Assembly (NCBI GenBank): GCA_035550375.1 | Contig: DASZPH010000011.1 | Coordinates: 62,001 to 126,000 of the forward strand | Origin: DASSFG01 sp035550375 | Lineage (GTDB): Bacteria > Planctomycetota > Planctomycetia > Pirellulales > JAICIG01 | Length of the DNA stretch: 64,000 bases | Reading direction: 5' to 3' | Part shown: piece after piece, positions 27,701-32,839 of the stretch | How positions within the stretch are numbered: position 1 is the first letter of the stretch | How the letters are laid out: every line of letters begins with the position of its first letter | Made by a program: the position numbers and the translations under genes | Notes under the pieces: model-generated | The model's input: the letters and a program-made list of their open reading frames with translations, nothing else | What the model was told of the DNA's origin: nothing | Databases searched by the model: none

Positions 27701-29849
27701 CTTCACCCGCTACGACATCCTGCTGCAGAGCCCCAACGGCGACGCTCCGACCATCGGAGTGCCGCCGCTGCAGACGGTGCCGGAGAACGGCGTGACTCCG
27801 ACCTCGTTGACCTTCTCCAGCTCGGCAACGCCGGCCAACCCCATCACCGTCTTCAATATCGACGCGCCGAATGATACGGTCACGGTCACCCTCCAGTCTG
27901 CCCAAGGGACACTCAAACTGACCAACCTGCTCGGCCTGACCAATATCACGGGCAACGGCACCAGCACGCTGTCGTTCACCGGAACGGTCCCGGCGGTCAA
28001 CGCGGCCCTGGGAGGCATACCGGCCCAGAACGGCCAGCCGGCTGTGTCCGGCTTGATCTTCACGCCGACGCTCGATTTCCGCGGCACGGCCACCATCAGC
28101 GTCGGCGCCAGCGATCCTCTCCTGGGCACGAACGGACTGACGGGCACCGGGCTCGTTTCCATCAACGTGACGCCGGTCAATCAGCCTCCGGTGATCACGG
28201 TGCCGTCGCAGCCGTTTGTCACGACGGAGAACTCAAGCAGCCCACTCATCATCACGGGCGTCAGCGTCTCGGATCCCGACTACGATCCAACGGTGAACAA
28301 CGGTCTGGAGCAAGTGACGATCACCGTTCCCAACGGCTCGGTGATTTTGAACACGACCACCGGCTTGACCTTCTTGCAGGGGACCGGCAATGGCAGCTCG
28401 ATGATCTTCGAGGGCACGTTGACCAATATCAACCATGCCTTGAACGGCTTGCAGTTCTTCCCCGGCAACAATTTCAACGGATCCACGACGATCAGCATCA
28501 CGGTCAACGACCTGGGCAACAGCCCGGGGCCGGCGATGTCGGGCACCGCGAATGTGCCGATCACCGTGACGGCTGTCAATCAGCCTCCATTCGCTCTGCC
28601 GATCCCGACGGTGACGATCAACGAGACGAACCAGGTTGGCGTCACCACAACCATCGACCTCCGCCAGTACATCGGCGACCCTGACGAAAACGATTCGCCG
28701 CCGGAAGCGCCGCCGACCGTGATCGTCACCGGTAACACCAACCCGGTGTTGGTGACGGCGACCCTCAACGGCTACACGTTGACGCTCACCTACACGGCCT
28801 ATGGACGGGGCTCGGCGACGATCTCGCTGAGGGCCATCGACAATAACTCGGGACCGACTCATCCGACGGCTGACACCTCGGTGACGGTCAACGTGCTGCC
28901 GATTAACTATCCGCCGATCACGGCGAACGACGAGTACCTCTTCACGCCAGGCCAGTCGCTGGTTGTCGATGCCGCCCACGGCGTGCTCGCCAACGATATC
29001 GACCACGACGGCAATGTCGTTACGGCCCATGTGACCGAGGTTCCGAACCACGGCCAGTTGTTCCTCAACGCCGACGGCTCGTTCACCTACAACCCCGATG
29101 TAACCAACGGCGTGCCCTTCGACGGCCGCGACAGCTTCGTCTACGTTGCGGAGGACGCCTTCGGGCATCGGGTGGCGGCCACGGCCTACCTCGATTCGCT
29201 CAATTCGCAGTGGGTCGCCCGCATGTACACCGAGGTGCTTGGCCGCGTGTCGCCGCCCACGGATAGCGAGGTGAATTACTGGGTCGGCCAACTGGATGCC
29301 GGTGTGTCGCGTTCCCAAATTGCGATCAACTTCGTGACCAGCCCCGAGCGGCGCAGCCAGATCATCAATCAGCTTTACGAACAGTATCTCGGCAGGCCGG
29401 CCGACGCGTCGGGGCTGAATTACTGGCTGGGTGTGTGGGCCGCCAACCAGGGACCGGAGATGGTACAAGCCGGCATCATCGGCTCGCACGAATACTACAT
29501 GACCGCCGGCGGCACGCCCCAGGCCTGGGTAACGAAGCTCTACCAGAACCTGTTCAACCGCGTTCCCGATGCAGGTGGTTTGGCGTACTGGAGCAACTAC
29601 GTCACGGTTAACCCCGGCGCGCTGTCGAGCGTGGTACTGGGCTTTGTCACCAGCGACGAATACCACCGCATACTGCTGGCCGGCATTCCCGGCGATCCCA
29701 ACATGCCGGGCTGGTACGAACAGTTCCTGCACCGGCCGATCGACGCCGTGGGCGAGAATTATTGGGCGCTGCAGATGGACCACGGTTATCCGCAGGAGAC
29801 CATTCTGGAAGGCATTCTGGCCAGCCAGGAGTATTACAACAGGTCTTAG
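9771..29849 (+). CDS. 6692-aa LEPR-XLL giant surface protein with propeller, Calx-beta and DUF4214 domains
   Basis: The N-terminus (residues about 42-57, IERFEERAMLSG) is a LEPR-XLL-type motif, a planctomycete signature of large exported proteins. It is followed by Ig-like strands, a metzincin-like segment whose zinc motif is lost (QIGRLLGLG near residue 535), a PPC-like domain split by FEF modules (residues about 590-1120), right-handed beta-helix segments (about 1180-2600), a choice-of-anchor L type domain (about 2664-2893, FQFGSEEYPDFVG), further PPC-like segments (about 2960-3400), Calx-beta repeats (about 4230-4470 and 5345-5550), a BNR/sortilin-type propeller (about 4474-5343, GGIWKTTNG and NGGQSW boxes), a second beta-helix, cadherin-like repeats and four DUF4214 repeats at the end. 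The role is probably an extracellular structural or adhesive protein; no intact catalytic site was recognised. It follows its paralogue after 514 bp. Confidence 0.93.
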   Translation: MGMWRSLHPFKSEGPTKRKRTATTARKAQGRAAAEARKALSRRALIERFEERAMLSGSPELISIVANSGDVVYSSSASGQVAVLHTSPSELDLYFNQGTVLDPTTLGGIQVVGAGLDGKLNDADDVSLHPGYVGIGTTPNEVVLRFAQTLSDGLYQMTLLGSGPNALTDSSSPPDPFNSGNPAQPNLQVPFTVAAGPQVTAVVPEPIVYNSTTGQLQQNTSEIDVYFSKPIQTLAQSVNQLDPRLFQLIVTNDTASTVNQGSYNPTSVSFDPSTNKATLLFQAPLDALAGGSGALRLRIGDNQQVVTSFTTGQQVNTQPVTTVIPEPGSTFGNPSQPTLQPYSVNLESTQQMQHQIIDTVLGATNINPDVAVLGGNTGVGVRNDQVQQHIDYSESPLGQGAFAAAPTPGSIPTYTYNFPAIYGGTAVSPLHNVITSQQENLAREIFQLWSTYLGVQFREVSSETLGAADFGIVTGEVQAVNPTAAATLQAIAGPAPTSPLTINGVPEYLAVMNAQVYANESLYGGPWFTAAMQQIGRLLGLGFDGEGPPGTVMGLGGKDPATNAAPEPVFPGNTDILHGQSIYQPASDNVDMYSFTLHSSGQFSAQTIGQQGFFNVITIPSGTSTGAVGSAVADGSTFSINDGTQTVTFEFAANGRIVNDGNLPIAYNSSDSALTVAAKVAAAVNGAASSLGLKATAGASENQVGLSGNLTVTPSASTLNVITVPSTSSTVGTRVVDGSTFTISDGTHSVTFEFAANGRSVTDGNVPIAYNTTDSATTVATDIASAVSAAAVTTGLKATVGVYQNQVDVTGPVSVTQSPAYFSSITVPSVSGTVGTGVADGSTFTLSNGTQSVTFEFAANGRSVTDGNVPIAYSTTDSAQTVATDIANAITVAAAQQGLQVVVGVKGNVVNVSGSVSLTPSGNQGQVSYSQQAGQVVYGQQSNQIGYAQQPSQLNTVLTLYSQTNVIQVPENASSPAGAVGSTVVDGSTFTIDDGVHPPVTFEFAANGRTLTDGNVPIAFSSSQDSAHNVALEIANAINSAAAQTGLDVTASVQFDQVVLNGPVTLTESTLQGGVTYTVSRQIVSRNDDYFGTDSYLNMNLAPGIYYLAVTSTGNTQFNPNVANSGSGGTTQGPYELDLNYTPAATSTLTDLAGNPLLGNSNGTSGGAYNFWFNVGNTIFVDKTPPSLTSGAPGSLTNPYTNIATALQVAANRLIAPGGTTPNLDGQTFVVNDGQNAPVTFEFAADGRQVTDGNVAVNFNSGNVLGTPADTPTQVAQDIATAIQAEVNLSALSFTVAPVTNGNVVDVQGASFVDAKGSPALMASPKIVRILGNGTADNSLGVPATAPNGASITAGQIVAPAQSFTITAGTVTSTFEFFNGDAIEVSAASGANIADRSTFSITQAGKSVTFEFAANGRVVTDGNFAIAYQTADSKSTLAKEIAQAISAAAAAGKFGTNSPISGAYSGIGPDGNAIVSIGSSPAVGNTPATSYSVNVSGLVLKTSTNKMSIAAGDIAVRYTNSDTPAQLAQEIAAAINASPLAQPAGGDVAASVTTNAVAYTNGAAWFINLTGVGQLVINAQNASQQTGGGGTVTALGLIASSNAQPYEIGTSQFGGTPLADGSSMNVPQNVTVMIDAGAVFKLEGANISVGVNSPNVDRSQSALQVLGTPNSSVFFTSFHDNSIGTVTDTVTAANAGDWGGIVFGSAADMESQGIFLDDVNHARLSYAGGTVVVNGSAAEYAPIYLSGSRPTITNNTILNSRDSAISADPNSFTETVFGSPANSPAGLPSPIQTSPAVSSTGGTLATGSYYYVITALTASGETTASGEVSAAVTGPTGEVTLSWFPVVGATGYKIYRGTASGAENVLAGIVSVGTTASFVDTGAVVATGQSPPVNQPFSIDYERAGPDISGNTLAVTQPGAITLTAAAGNLILAGETFQVTNPNTGTTSIFEFVNDLANRTIVSGQLLADGHYAVLFSPGVPASGSVAAVPPDTAAQVAAHIAGAIQAANIGVTATATTSSANVSISGASSVVPSTPSSFTAPAGASIVSGETFVVVNLATGAQSTFQFITTGQTVTTGDIAVTFTTVDSAATIASKMAAAINGASLNMLAIAAGSNVLLSGATDFRITTVTGAGISATAPQNLKLSTGSAVTDGSTFVINNPITGSSVTFQYHLATDTTSVASGNIAIVYSKTDTSLQLANETVAAINAAGLGVSAVAAPTTGTGVTTTNVFLIEVPRGKFASPLSVASTTVANTVNGLFIRTQDSITQAAETLSVNARWTATDIPYVLSDNLILQGNPGGNLDNIARMSARLDIDPGVTVKLNDARIETQVGANFIAEGTASQPIVFTSLHDNTYGGGGTFETDGVSPSSSSPLTLPAPGDWAGLYFAPTSIGSLDYAVISYGGGNSTVQGNSDSFNVIEIHQATVRIADSTIENNAKGLVTGSRGDLEGNDAAAIYVLGAQPAIVNNVFLDNEGATISVNANSLTSAIVPDWGRSTGPINRFTQFDNNDGPLVRLNKIGNTLSQVAINGMLVRSGTLDTRSVWDDTDIVHVVEGQIQVPNVDTQGGLMLESSPSASLVVKFSGTNAGLTATGTPLDITNRVGGSVQVLGTPNHPVILTALTDATAGAGLTPDGRTQYDTNNTGVVPNVAASGVPTFPPSGQQLAVTTTTTAATLVNGMLLRPLANGVTITGSSLVGQATQQGTYANGDGVPLEIPQKGVILTSGNANIPDQNTLPGFTGDLGTAGDPRLSALIGGTETFDANELTITFNVDPNSGIKSGSFEFQFGSEEYPDFVGSQFNDVLAGFINGDQTTNFIHDSNGNLVTINSAFFNIDNSVDPTTGKSPYNIEYNGLTSGLVASFPVQPGTNTLTIAIADASDTFLDSGVLMTDLHFSTQDVGAGGVTAGGASAGAWQGLTFNQYSNDNNVAVVNEKEPAYNGGVDTNGTPSTSQPLGQLAANLTSGDDNQRLGFLVNGTISPDHPGDADVYSFQAQPGTQVWMAMGNTSPSLDGVLELVDSNGTVLARSDSAANEALDPSLLTSASPSGMGFAGNLAQPFASGPLLGGYNSSNPSLSHTLYGPGSVNDPGQQDLYSTNPNDPGFRVVLPVPPGYSGSGPAQYFVRVRSASPNINNVHGGQSSGVYQVSIALQQAPLPAGSSVQYADIRYATNGITVQGLPAHSPLVANAGETTNGTSSTDASSANQPSLIGTAQNLGNVLASDQNSVSVSGSLAPSASNPNLSTQVDWYQFSVNYNLVQLLQGSTAADRTFAAMFDIDYASGLQRADTTISVYNSSGTLIYVGRNSGVADDQPAPNSTSPLSNLTAGSLGNLDPFIGTVQIPAGEQGGTSETYYVAISSSAALPQALDGTFSANSANALVRLEPIDSVNRIVEDHVGSQGGQTAQSASTLTSMFNGSVDTTASNFDPTKPILATSQQAQQIASLNTSAVPWTLGNVQLFVDQEPLANTQLPTPANPTAGELFSINLPDTRAATALRTDIGPLQGNNNFGYQAMAIRNDGLLYGFTFGRTDATAGTYNQINTGTAAATAAGADNLATSQNGANNTVVPQNVGVQIRTMAYVQNGTSRTLFAIGSYVGGNGAAAFQNGLYELDPNTGAVISPPDTRNPNAGTSFLPVLLNPTGVSLSEQITGLASIGNTLYAVTNQGGLYIVNNPASTGASVQFVGQIKAGNGSVVPFTGLTNGPPDVNNGAYANDLFGVDANGNLYAFSTSGALQNVFNGGTASSVSLGVTNIVSLAFSTLDYNLWHVTDARANDPGHGTDTAPDNSRDPNSANQPDAGNLSYYFGLENPNAPGVIDTAQANGTATTFQPGAANYATNPQVAGTWGTPNYTPNYNLPGGAMGSLATNSFSLANYNAADAPTLYFDYFLNTGMTNNSTAGWKSSARVLVSTDGGATWSEVATNDPTRSAYNLATDPLSSSLGVRQNSQKSELPGFDSASATTGATTQGGQTMVDPRQQVQQLFDSTGQWRQARVDLSNYAGQSNIMLRFDFSTSGSMNQNLVGDKFGNFTSNTRGQNNNHEGFYVDDITVGLAGRGEMVTGDTANTTYFTVPQSPNANAPTQNFGGSGPYQLDIRQGTPYAVSVSPTLPDISLVNSFDVNDRLTDGFTISAPAGSAITDGATFQISDNSQHTVTFQFHLTNGKPVPNGVVAVPYQTTSTAPQVAAAIAAAVNANTTLKGVGAGTIQNTINGVQTVTANRVDLFGVSNLTSSQALVGTLTVSLGTQVLTEGASDTTTVTISRPTSTDANPVFVTVTATDVGGGASTNVQFVDANGNSLGTTITLLIPAGQASATARIEEVDKNLSGGNSLLADGPQKVQIKASAANYGSIAATVDVVDPASVVPTLTVTLNQPSNGVILENAGAGAALATVSRNTPSNVPLTVTLTSLDPASASVPATVVIPAGATSVTFPINAVDDNIKRTQPVTVAIVASAQNFVNGTTAVTVQDDGDSTQAPLGSPIWQPQGPAPIVGGQTTNTSSGPYTDPVVGEIKTVLTVPTNPNIIYVGTVNGGIWKTTNGTSADPTWTALTDNLPSLSIGAMQFDPGDPTFNTIIAGIGAFSSFNNAGGTLSGLIETTNGGQSWSVVTPSISSPATPVGLNISGVSERGNVIMAAANGASGGLLRSTDGGQTFTLSSGALTSGIPTGPVSSLIGDPLNSQVFYAAVLGQGIFMSNDGGATWSNVTPANLSAILNASPTGDNIQIADNGQAVYFGYEKFNSTTSQTQLVLIDRSPVVGISSTTWTAMDLPQTIENNSVFGLNPAGAGNLDFSIVADPSNVNLVYVGGDQQPGPINGVAFPNSVGATNYTGRLFRGDASKPLGSQWTPITNNDTANGSAPPADSRSLTIDSTGRLIDVDSGGIYALSSPSTTSGSWSSLVGNGLQISQFYSVAYDTLTNTIIAGGQDTGVDEQALPGWQILQIASNATGSTIAGQTFSVTQGTTSRNFQFVTATSAPVAPGNVGILLNTNDGPAQIAADIAAAIDGPAGFASATLASSNGAFVLVETTSPISTAGALLSASSTSSQGAVWNELGISAPGVSLVNGGDVAVDDSQVATTGHSIRYTSATHLADFQATTYNASNQPISFTNPQLLVNGSGGQTIYQFDSGLPAVTTVAINSVSGFSNQMVIGGGSAVYESFDDGQTLTVLRGTNGLPVGGSSGTFGAALVYGGMVGNVPNSSLLWVGVGTNVYLRTTAGAPLATTNYGGGAVVSLTVNPTNWQNAFVIDGNGHVWMTLNGGASYQDVTGNLTTGANALTSGLQSIAFVPAGSTNLIYVGAHDGVYQMQTSSLGVWTRYGAFMPNVGVYSLEYVPSQQLLVAGTLGRGVFTANALGGADDIAVSLNQQTVSDDSNAPLGGDTLTGTVTRNSTVGNQVVTLVSSDPALVPNTTVTIPDGQNSVNFSIQVNELTDSQGNEIAVPQETVFLTPQAAGLNPVSAFVNVTSSVAPQLTVTLSQNQLDPGQGVTSITGTVSRNTRSNEPLTVQLVSSDPLRASVPTTVTIPAGQESVTFTVSAVDQFINDSQPEWVAITAEATTSQGLSITSPNADGNNNQSFMVQVGATQHLLSYDRQGDSNVVPLQGQIILQDNTIENSLDYGIVISAGPRSAGGSLPYPGVPANYQPLNTDRVVPGVTVTSNLIVNNGQGGVQIVGDSNPAGEPLAVVPIARILNNTIYGGTSPSGTGVNVGANVSPTILNNIFANLATGVSVDTTSSSTVLEGSVYQNNGANLSGNVANGADLLSYSLASTAPLFTNAAGGDFYLALGSKAIDSAINQLSARQDLATAESLTGIAPSPTAAPTYDLNGQLRTADPQTTPNGVGSTLFKDRGAIERVDYTGPTAVLANPVDNGSQDQDPALNVVHMVSTGLSNLAIQLQDTGTGIDDSTITSSKFDLYRNGTLLAAGIDYFFQYDTNTKTVYFIPATGTWAPGNTYTVFVDNGVKFDAFSSATPVGIKDLAGNLLQANSSTGFTRYDILLQSPNGDAPTIGVPPLQTVPENGVTPTSLTFSSSATPANPITVFNIDAPNDTVTVTLQSAQGTLKLTNLLGLTNITGNGTSTLSFTGTVPAVNAALGGIPAQNGQPAVSGLIFTPTLDFRGTATISVGASDPLLGTNGLTGTGLVSINVTPVNQPPVITVPSQPFVTTENSSSPLIITGVSVSDPDYDPTVNNGLEQVTITVPNGSVILNTTTGLTFLQGTGNGSSMIFEGTLTNINHALNGLQFFPGNNFNGSTTISITVNDLGNSPGPAMSGTANVPITVTAVNQPPFALPIPTVTINETNQVGVTTTIDLRQYIGDPDENDSPPEAPPTVIVTGNTNPVLVTATLNGYTLTLTYTAYGRGSATISLRAIDNNSGPTHPTADTSVTVNVLPINYPPITANDEYLFTPGQSLVVDAAHGVLANDIDHDGNVVTAHVTEVPNHGQLFLNADGSFTYNPDVTNGVPFDGRDSFVYVAEDAFGHRVAATAYLDSLNSQWVARMYTEVLGRVSPPTDSEVNYWVGQLDAGVSRSQIAINFVTSPERRSQIINQLYEQYLGRPADASGLNYWLGVWAANQGPEMVQAGIIGSHEYYMTAGGTPQAWVTKLYQNLFNRVPDAGGLAYWSNYVTVNPGALSSVVLGFVTSDEYHRILLAGIPGDPNMPGWYEQFLHRPIDAVGENYWALQMDHGYPQETILEGILASQEYYNRS
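11617..12543 (+). repeat. Three tandem 309-bp in-frame repeats
   Basis: The same block (ttcgagttcgccgccaacgg and what follows) recurs with exact 309-bp spacing (103 codons): the CGGCCG marker lies at 11732, 12041 and 12350. Copies 2 and 3 are identical over about 40 bases around that marker, which suggests recent duplication. The protein unit reads VxDGSTFxIxDGTxxVTFEFAANGR, DGNVPIAY, TDSAxTVAxxIAxA. A further copy follows at 12791, offset by 441 bp, and diverged copies occur around 13490, 13990 and later. Outer boundaries are estimates. Confidence 0.85.
12543..12630 (+). repeat. Three 9-residue xQ(V/I)xYxQQx repeats
   Basis: Between the third tandem module and the next piece of the host domain, the translation reads GQVSYSQQA, GQVVYGQQS, NQIGYAQQP. 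This is a 27-bp period repeated three times with partial DNA identity. It forms a Tyr/Gln-rich low-complexity linker, unlike the rest of the protein. Confidence 0.65.
15151..15425 (+). repeat. FN3-like YRGT module within the second giant gene
   Basis: A single copy of the same module found three times in the preceding gene: GSYYYVITALT, GETTASGE, VTLSWFPV, IYRGTASGAENVLAG, FVDTGA. The wording is closest to the copy at about 200-465. It lies between the beta-helix phrases NSFTETVFGSP and QPFSIDYERAGPDISGN. Confidence 0.75.
24560..24885 (+). repeat. FEF-type module inside the propeller domain
   Basis: The translation reads SNATGSTIAGQTFSVTQGT, FQFVTATSAP, GPAQIAADIAAAIDG, ISTAGALLSASS. It interrupts a propeller stretch between GWQILQ and VWNELGISAPG. 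It resembles the copy at about 4330-4620 in the first giant gene more than its nearest neighbours in this gene. Confidence 0.65.
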
Positions 29850-30159
29850 TGCGGCGGCACTCTTTGGCCGCAACGTGAGGAGGACGGTCTTCCCGTGCCA
29901 CCCCGCTTATGCAAACGGGCGGCCTAGGAAGGCCATCCTCCCACACTTGTTGGCCCCAGCAGGCGCTGTTTAGCGTCCGCTGGCGTTTCTCTCGTGCCAA
30001 CGTGGGCGAACGGGAGAAACTGGGAAGCGGGCAGCTTTCATGCTCTCTTGACGCGCGCCGCGGCCCCCCCTACCATCCCTACCCCACGTTCTTTCGTCGT
30101 TGTGTCGCATCTTCGGGCGCAACACGGTCATCACTTCTCGATCATGTCACGGGGGCGTC
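29850..30159. other. 310-bp intergenic region with a GGCCT/AGGCC hairpin repeat
   Basis: No gene is seen. At 29921-29934 a small hairpin (GGCCT, AGGA loop, AGGCC) is followed by AAGGCCATCCTCC-type sequence. The 13-mer AAGGCCATCCTCC is found again at about 39832, and an inverted version of the hairpin forms the terminator-like element at 60971-60994. It probably serves as the 3' end of the giant gene, or is a dispersed short repeat. Confidence 0.45.
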
Positions 30160-30978
30160 ATGCACCTCAGAACATTTTTGTCTCCTCTCGCGGTTTTCGA
30201 CCGGCTGCGTTTTCTGGCCCGCTGTCTGCACGATCGCGAGGTTGTGGAATGGTTTCTCGACGACCCAGAGTTTGCCCGGCGGGTTTACCATTCCGGCGAG
30301 CCCCTCAAAGCCTACGTGCATTGGCTCGCCGGCGATGACCACCTGGTACAAGAGCTTTACCAGGCGCGTGACCAATTAAAAAGCTATTTCGCCTGCAAGT
30401 GGGACCTGGCGAAAATGGCCTTCCAAGAGGGGACGATTTTCCCCGAGGAGCAACCTCTGCTCCGCAAACTGGTCGAGGCCTCAAATTCCCTGCCGGGGCC
30501 GATCATCGAAATCGGAACGCTCTTCGGCAGCACGACAACCCTGCTGGCGTTGTGGAAATCGCCGCACAAGAAGATCGTCACCGTCGACAACTACTCGTGG
30601 AACCCCTGGCAGCTAAGCCCCGTCGTCCATCGCAACCTGACGGCCCAGGCCCTCGGATACCTGTCGGCCAAAGGTGAAGTCGACATGGTCTGCCAGGACA
30701 AGCAGGCTTTTTACGATACCTACCGCGGCGAGCCTCCCGCGCTGGTGTTCCTTGACGCCGACCACTCCTACGAAGCGACAAAAGCCGATATCCAGTGGGC
30801 CAAGCGTGTCGGCGCCGCGATCATTTGCGGCCACGACTATGCGAGCCATTGTCCGGGGGTGGGCCGCGCCGTGGAGGAAGAGGGCGGAACCCAATACCAT
30901 TCTCATACGGTGTGGGCGCTCAAGACCGCTCACTGGCAGCACTGCCCGGAGGAGAAGCGGCCAAAACTCGCCGCTTGA
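30160..30978 (+). CDS. Class I SAM-dependent methyltransferase
   Basis: 272 aa. A Rossmann-type SAM site is visible: IIEIGTLFGS (residues about 115-124) is motif I, IVTVDNY is the acidic end of the second strand, and LVFLDADHSYE (about 196-206) is the post-II strand typical of the Methyltransf_24 class. The first 100 residues are helical and of unknown role; the substrate cannot be told from sequence. An in-frame alternative start lies upstream at 30100, but the added residues look like non-coding sequence, so ATG 30160 was preferred; neither start has a strong ribosome binding site. It stands alone, with a palindrome just after the stop. Confidence 0.8.
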   Translation: MHLRTFLSPLAVFDRLRFLARCLHDREVVEWFLDDPEFARRVYHSGEPLKAYVHWLAGDDHLVQELYQARDQLKSYFACKWDLAKMAFQEGTIFPEEQPLLRKLVEASNSLPGPIIEIGTLFGSTTTLLALWKSPHKKIVTVDNYSWNPWQLSPVVHRNLTAQALGYLSAKGEVDMVCQDKQAFYDTYRGEPPALVFLDADHSYEATKADIQWAKRVGAAIICGHDYASHCPGVGRAVEEEGGTQYHSHTVWALKTAHWQHCPEEKRPKLAA

Positions 30979-30980
30979 AG

Positions 30981-31000
30981 TGTCTTCGGGCCCGAAGCAC
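30981..31000 (+). terminator. Palindromic stem after the methyltransferase
   Basis: CTTCGGGCCCGAAG (30984-30997) is a perfect palindrome flanked by GTG and CAC, starting 5 nt after the stop codon. There is no clear T-run afterwards, so termination is only a guess. Confidence 0.4.
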
Positions 31001-31390
31001 GTTTCCATGCTTGGTGGATAGGAAGCGTGCCGATCGCCGGCCGTGGTGCGTGCTCTTAGGCGATCGCCGGCAATTTAACCGACGGGCGCACTTGGCTCGT
31101 TTCCGGGCGGCTTGCTGCGCAGCATGAGGTGAGGTTGCGGGCGGGGATGGGCAGCATCAAAGACGCGCCGCAGAATCAAGCGTCCGGTGGCGCGTGGCCG
31201 AGCCTGCGTGGCGGGCATGGTCATCGAAACTTCCTCTTGCCGTGATTACGCGTGTTGGGTTGTCTCTTGCGCGCCGCCGCTTCAGGATGGCGCGGCGGCG
31301 GCGCAAGCGACTTCAATCGTCTCGACGTGAACGTGAGCTCTTACGGTGCAGACGCCACCCGCTTGCCGGGTGGAGATTCACGGGCGCCGT
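31001..31390. other. 390-bp region without a supported gene
   Basis: Open frames here have no recognisable product. Two strong stems are visible: TTGCGCGCCGCCGC against GCGGCGGCGGCGCAA around 31268-31306, and CCACCCG/CGGGTGG at 31355-31373. The second lies just beyond the stop of the minus-strand lipoprotein and may act as its 3' end. Confidence 0.4.
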
Positions 31391-31591
31391 TTAGGGGACG
31401 GCCTGCATCTGCACCTGCGGACCCGGCAGGCTGCCGGGGGCAAGGCCCGGACCTTCCATGCACGGATCGGCATAGGTCGCCGGAGCCGGAGCGCAGGGAT
31501 TGCACTGCGCGCCTCGATTGAACCAGTGCCAGCAGCCAGCCGTGCTTGCCGTCACCAGCCCCAAGGCCGTCAAAATCAGGAGCCTCTTCAT
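31391..31591 (-). CDS. Small lipoprotein (66 aa)
   Basis: The N-terminus MKRLLILTALGLVTASTAGC is a textbook lipoprotein signal with the lipobox Ala-Gly-Cys at residues 18-20. The mature part is about 47 residues, rich in Pro and Cys (CNPCAPAP), with no recognised domain. GGAAG precedes the ATG at a suitable distance on the minus strand. It is divergent from the exported hydrolase at 31804. Such tiny Cys/Pro lipoproteins are frequent in planctomycetes; the function is unknown. Confidence 0.75.
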   Translation of the reverse strand: MKRLLILTALGLVTASTAGCWHWFNRGAQCNPCAPAPATYADPCMEGPGLAPGSLPGPQVQMQAVP

Positions 31592-31803
31592 GGCGTGTCT
31601 TCCTTTTCGTTAAACTCGTTACTGCCAGGCGAGGCTGTGGGGGTCAAGCAACTCTACAACACACCCCACGATGTGCAAACGCAACGCACGGATTTTTTTC
31701 ACCGTCCGTTGCCTTTTCTCAGCAGGCCTTCATTCATGGGGTAGAATTGTATGACGTTGATCTGCGAACGGACTGCACAACGAACCAACGGATTGACATC
31801 TCG

Positions 31804-32811
31804 ATGCGGAAGCAATTCGTTTCCAATTCTCTCGCCCTGGTGGCCTTGGGTGCGGCGATTGTTGCCGGCGCAAACACCTTGCAGGCCGGCGAAGAGCCGT
31901 TACAAGGGAACCTTGCTCCGCGCGCGGCCGCCAGCCAGTTGTGGCTGGTCAGCACCCGCGCGCTGCCGCACGGCAGCCAGCATTCTTCGCGGCGACTGGT
32001 GCCGCAGGTTGAGCTTTACGAAGCGGGCGACGTCTGGCGTCCTTCCTCACTCGATGAGTTAGTCGCCGCGCGCGACTCACGACTGACCACGATCGTGCTG
32101 GTGCACGGCAACGACACCGTGGACCCCAGGGCGCGGTCCAAAGGATTGGGCATCTACCAGGCGCTGGCGGAAAACGCCGAGAGGCCCCTGCGCCTGATTG
32201 TCTGGTCGTGGCCGGCCGACTATCTGGGCGGCACGCTTCGGCACGACGCGCGCGTCAAGGCCGAACGCGCCGACGTCGACGCCTATTACCTGGCCCAGTT
32301 TATAGGCCAGCTCGATCCGGACGAGGCGTTGAGCCTCGTGGGCTACAGCTTCGGGGCGCGGGTGGTCAGTGGGGCCTTGCAGCTTGTCGGCGGCGGCTCC
32401 CTGGCCGGCCGAATCAGCGGCCGCAACGACCCTCGCGCCCCCATTCGCGCCGTCCTCCTGGCCGCCGCCATCGACGACGACTGGCTTCTGCCGGGACACC
32501 GCTACGGCCACGCGCTCAGCGTGGTCGAACGGCTGGTGGTGCTCGTGAATCCGCAGGACCGCGTGTTACGATTCTATCGCTTCTTGGCGCCCGGCACCGG
32601 CGCCGCCGCACTCGGTGCCCACGGGCTGCCTTCCCCGGCCGGGCTTGAACCGCACCTTGCCAAGATCGAACAGATCGACGTCGGTCCGCTCGTCGGCGTG
32701 CAGCATGGCTGGTCGAGCTACGCCAGATGCCCTGACATTCTCGAACAGATCAGGCGAGAAACGCTGCTCGGGGCCAATCGGCGTAGCCAAAGTGGCCTCG
32801 GCGCTCGGTGA
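31804..32811 (+). CDS. Exported alpha/beta hydrolase
   Basis: 335 aa. The chosen ATG 31804 begins a signal peptide (MRKQFVSNSLALVALGAAIV, cut after about residue 33); the frame is open upstream, but that sequence has no signal and is not gene-like. The alpha/beta-hydrolase marks are IVLVHGND (about residue 97, oxyanion region), GYSFG (about 180-184, nucleophile elbow with Ser) and a late His in VQHGW (about 299). The substrate is unknown; an esterase or lipase-like periplasmic enzyme is plausible. It converges with ygfZ across 28 bp. Confidence 0.8.
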   Translation: MRKQFVSNSLALVALGAAIVAGANTLQAGEEPLQGNLAPRAAASQLWLVSTRALPHGSQHSSRRLVPQVELYEAGDVWRPSSLDELVAARDSRLTTIVLVHGNDTVDPRARSKGLGIYQALAENAERPLRLIVWSWPADYLGGTLRHDARVKAERADVDAYYLAQFIGQLDPDEALSLVGYSFGARVVSGALQLVGGGSLAGRISGRNDPRAPIRAVLLAAAIDDDWLLPGHRYGHALSVVERLVVLVNPQDRVLRFYRFLAPGTGAAALGAHGLPSPAGLEPHLAKIEQIDVGPLVGVQHGWSSYARCPDILEQIRRETLLGANRRSQSGLGAR

Positions 32812-32839
32812 CGGAGCCGCCGAAGATGGTTCCGGCGGA

